The position numbers and the translations under genes are program-made. Under the pieces are notes generated by a model, which saw only the letters and a list, made by a program, of their open reading frames with translations, was not told where the DNA came from and did no database searches. This document shows, one piece after another, positions 62,512 through 64,000 of a DNA stretch of 64,000 bases. Numbering within the stretch: the first letter of the stretch is position 1; every line of letters starts with the position of its first letter. Source of the DNA: Amycolatopsis echigonensis (GTDB taxonomy: Bacteria > Actinomycetota > Actinomycetes > Mycobacteriales > Pseudonocardiaceae). The DNA lies in contig NZ_JACJHR010000002.1 of the NCBI RefSeq assembly GCF_014174495.1, forward strand, positions 1 to 64,000. Direction: 5' to 3'.

Positions 62512-63696
62512 GTGCGGAACGTAGTTGTGATCGGTGGGGGAATCGTCGGGCTGTCGGTCGCGTGGGAGCTGTCCCAGCGCGGTCAGGACGTGACGGTGCT
62601 CGAAAAGGAAGCTCGCTGGGCGGCGCACCAGACCGGGCACAACTCCAACGTCGTGCACGCCGGGCTCTATTACAAACCGGGCTCGTTCAAGGCGCGGATG
62701 TCGGTCGGCGGCAACCGGTCCATTGTGGATTTCGCCAGGCAGTACGGGGTGCCGGTCGAGGTCTGCGGCAAGCTGGTGGTGGCCACGCGCGAGGCGGAGA
62801 TCCCCGCGCTGGACACGCTCGCCGAGCGGGCCGAGGCCAACGGCGTGCCGGCCAAGCGGATCACCCCCGCGGAGGCCCGCGAGTACGAGCCGGAGGTGTC
62901 CTGCGTCGGCGCGCTGCGCGTCGAGTCGACCGGGATCATCGACTTCCCCGCGGTGTGCGCGGCCCTCGTACGGCTGCTCGACGAGGCGGACGCGGACCTG
63001 CGGCTGAACACCCCCGCGCTGGGCATCCGCCCGGCTCGCGGCGGCGGCGTCGAGGTGGCCACCGGTTCCGAGGTGCTGCGCGCGGACGCGCTGGTCAACT
63101 GTGCCGGCCTGCACGCTGACCGCGTCGCCGAACTGGCCGGTCTCACCCCGAGCGCGCGCATCGTGCCGTTCCGTGGCGAGTACTACGAACTGAAGCCGGA
63201 GCGCCGCCACCTCGTGCGCGGCCTGATCTACCCGGTGCCGGACCCGACGCTCCCGTTCCTGGGCGTGCACCTGACCCGCATGCTGGACGGCAGTGTCCAC
63301 GCGGGCCCGAACGCCGTGCTCGCGCTGCGCCGCGAGGGCTACCGCTGGGCCGACGTGTCGGTGAAGGATCTCGCCGACGTCGCCCGCTTCCCCGGTTCCT
63401 GGAAGCTCGCGCGCAAGTACGCCTACCCGACCGGCCTCGAAGAGGTGCTGCGGTCGTTCTCGAAGAAGCGGTTCGCCGCCAGCCTCGCGCAGCTCGTGCC
63501 CGCGGTCACCGAGGACGACATCGTGCGCCACGGCTCCGGTGTGCGCGCGCAGGCATTGCGCCCGGACGGTTCACTGGTGGACGACTTCCTCATTGAGTCC
63601 ACAAAGGACCAGGTGCACGTGCTCAACGCGCCGAGCCCGGCGGCGACGAGCGCACTGGAGATCGCCAAGTACATCGCCGACCAGGTGACCGACTGA
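62512..63696 (+). CDS. lhgO: L-2-hydroxyglutarate oxidase LhgO
   Basis: A 394-residue FAD-dependent oxidase of the DAO family matching LhgO, which oxidises L-2-hydroxyglutarate to 2-oxoglutarate as a metabolite-repair reaction. The FAD motif is VVVIGGGIVGLSVAWEL, followed by HQTGHNSNVVHAGLYYKPGS, the hallmark of the family, and VPFRGEYYELKPE. The start is GTG 62512. It has no visible link to the glycan genes. It is followed by a hairpin that includes its stop codon. Confidence 0.93.
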   Translation: MRNVVVIGGGIVGLSVAWELSQRGQDVTVLEKEARWAAHQTGHNSNVVHAGLYYKPGSFKARMSVGGNRSIVDFARQYGVPVEVCGKLVVATREAEIPALDTLAERAEANGVPAKRITPAEAREYEPEVSCVGALRVESTGIIDFPAVCAALVRLLDEADADLRLNTPALGIRPARGGGVEVATGSEVLRADALVNCAGLHADRVAELAGLTPSARIVPFRGEYYELKPERRHLVRGLIYPVPDPTLPFLGVHLTRMLDGSVHAGPNAVLALRREGYRWADVSVKDLADVARFPGSWKLARKYAYPTGLEEVLRSFSKKRFAASLAQLVPAVTEDDIVRHGSGVRAQALRPDGSLVDDFLIESTKDQVHVLNAPSPAATSALEIAKYIADQVTD

Positions 63697-63719
63697 ACCG
63701 TCTAATGTAGACAGTTCAG
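63693..63719. terminator. Bidirectional terminator containing both stop codons
   Basis: CTGAACCGTCTA (63693-63704) pairs with TAGACAGTTCAG (63708-63719) with one mismatch and a 3-nt loop. The TGA stop of lhgO (63694-63696) and the TGA stop of the minus-strand gene (63718-63716) both lie in the stem. Confidence 0.65.
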
Positions 63720-64000
63720 GAAGGCAGATTCCCCGACACCATCGGGATTCCGGCCTTGACCGCGTCGCACGCCTTGGTCTTGTCGGACAGCTGCCCGCTG
63801 ACGATCTGGATCGAGGCGGTGTCCGAAACCGAGAGCCCGGCCGCCGCGCAGATCACGCCGCCGGAATCGTTGAAGTTCGGGAACAGCGACCATTTCCGGC
63901 CGTTCACGTCGATCTGCTCGGTCGGCGCGACTTCCATGCCCGGCCAGCGTTTCAACGGCACGTCCGGCCCGACCCAGACCTCGAACGGTTTCTGCCCGCC
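63716..64000 (-). CDS. C-terminal part of an uncharacterised protein, cut by the window edge
   Basis: The last 94 residues of a minus-strand protein whose start lies beyond 64000. The visible part (GGQKPFEVWVGPD; LFPNFNDSGGVICAAAG; KTKACDAVKAGIPMVSGNLPS) has two cysteines that may form a disulfide and a pattern like small exported lipoproteins, but the N-terminus that would show a lipobox is missing. I do not recognise the family. Confidence 0.6.
   Translation of the reverse strand, partial: GGQKPFEVWVGPDVPLKRWPGMEVAPTEQIDVNGRKWSLFPNFNDSGGVICAAAGLSVSDTASIQIVSGQLSDKTKACDAVKAGIPMVSGNLPS

Overview
The window is a very GC-rich actinobacterial chromosome segment with many GTG starts and 4-nt ATGA/GTGA gene overlaps. 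It carries almost the whole arabinogalactan assembly set known from Mycobacterium tuberculosis: wzm/wzt, glfT1, glfT2, a GtrA protein, dprE1/dprE2, ubiA, a PAP2 phosphatase, glf, an Emb arabinosyltransferase, two Rv3779-like GT-C proteins, bpa, and the HAD and PlsC genes found near Rv3813c-Rv3816c. No mycolate genes are visible. This combination suggests a type IV cell-wall actinomycete of the Pseudonocardiaceae, most likely Amycolatopsis or a close relative; the genus is inferred, not proven.

Layout. 0-7.9 kb is housekeeping: Ldh2-type dehydrogenase, DUF2277, KTSC protein, tRNA-Ser(UGA), MarR regulator, zinc metallopeptidase, quinone oxidoreductase, cysteine-desulfurase-like protein, proteasome activator Bpa and an epoxide hydrolase. 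7.9-15.0 kb is a complete pseudaminic-acid-type nonulosonic acid block (SpsG/PseG, SpsF/PseF, PseB, PseC, PseI and a PseH-like acetyltransferase) with a coiled-coil protein and a small transferase carrying sialyltransferase-like motifs. 15.1-17.8 kb is the ABC exporter plus GlfT1. 17.8-20.3 kb is a type VII secretion-associated module (PPE-like, small partner, EspG). 20.4-26.4 kb holds an acyl-CoA dehydrogenase, GlfT2/GtrA and the divergent dprE1-dprE2 operon. 26.5-30.1 kb is mixed: VC0807-type membrane protein, XRE regulator, second EspG, MerR/SDR pair and a proline-rich membrane protein. 30.2-33.0 kb is ubiA-PAP2-glf, followed by two DUF6541 GT-C proteins, an F420-type oxidoreductase, HAD, PlsC, an AftB-like GT-C and one short Emb protein (to 44.0 kb).

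44.2-59.2 kb is the most unusual part. A minus-strand run of eight tightly packed genes (ATP-grasp, HAD, ACP, SDR, AMP-ligase, LuxE-like, LuxC-like, YbhN-type membrane protein) ends in a hairpin plus U-tract. It is flanked by aminosugar genes (two DegT aminotransferases, a Gfo/Idh oxidoreductase, an epimerase, a GT4 and a hexapeptide acyltransferase) and by an ECF sigma factor with a membrane partner. It looks like an uncharacterised system that makes an acyl or aldehyde building block on a carrier protein and couples it to a surface glycan or glycolipid. The window closes with a large SARP-type regulator, L-2-hydroxyglutarate oxidase and a gene cut by the window edge.

How the genes fit together: DprE1/E2 and UbiA/PAP2 make decaprenyl-phosphoarabinose; Glf makes UDP-galactofuranose for GlfT1/GlfT2; Wzm/Wzt probably exports the galactan lipid; Emb and the GT-C proteins add arabinose and decorations outside. 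The nonulosonic acid and the LuxC/LuxE blocks are probably strain-variable decorations of this envelope.
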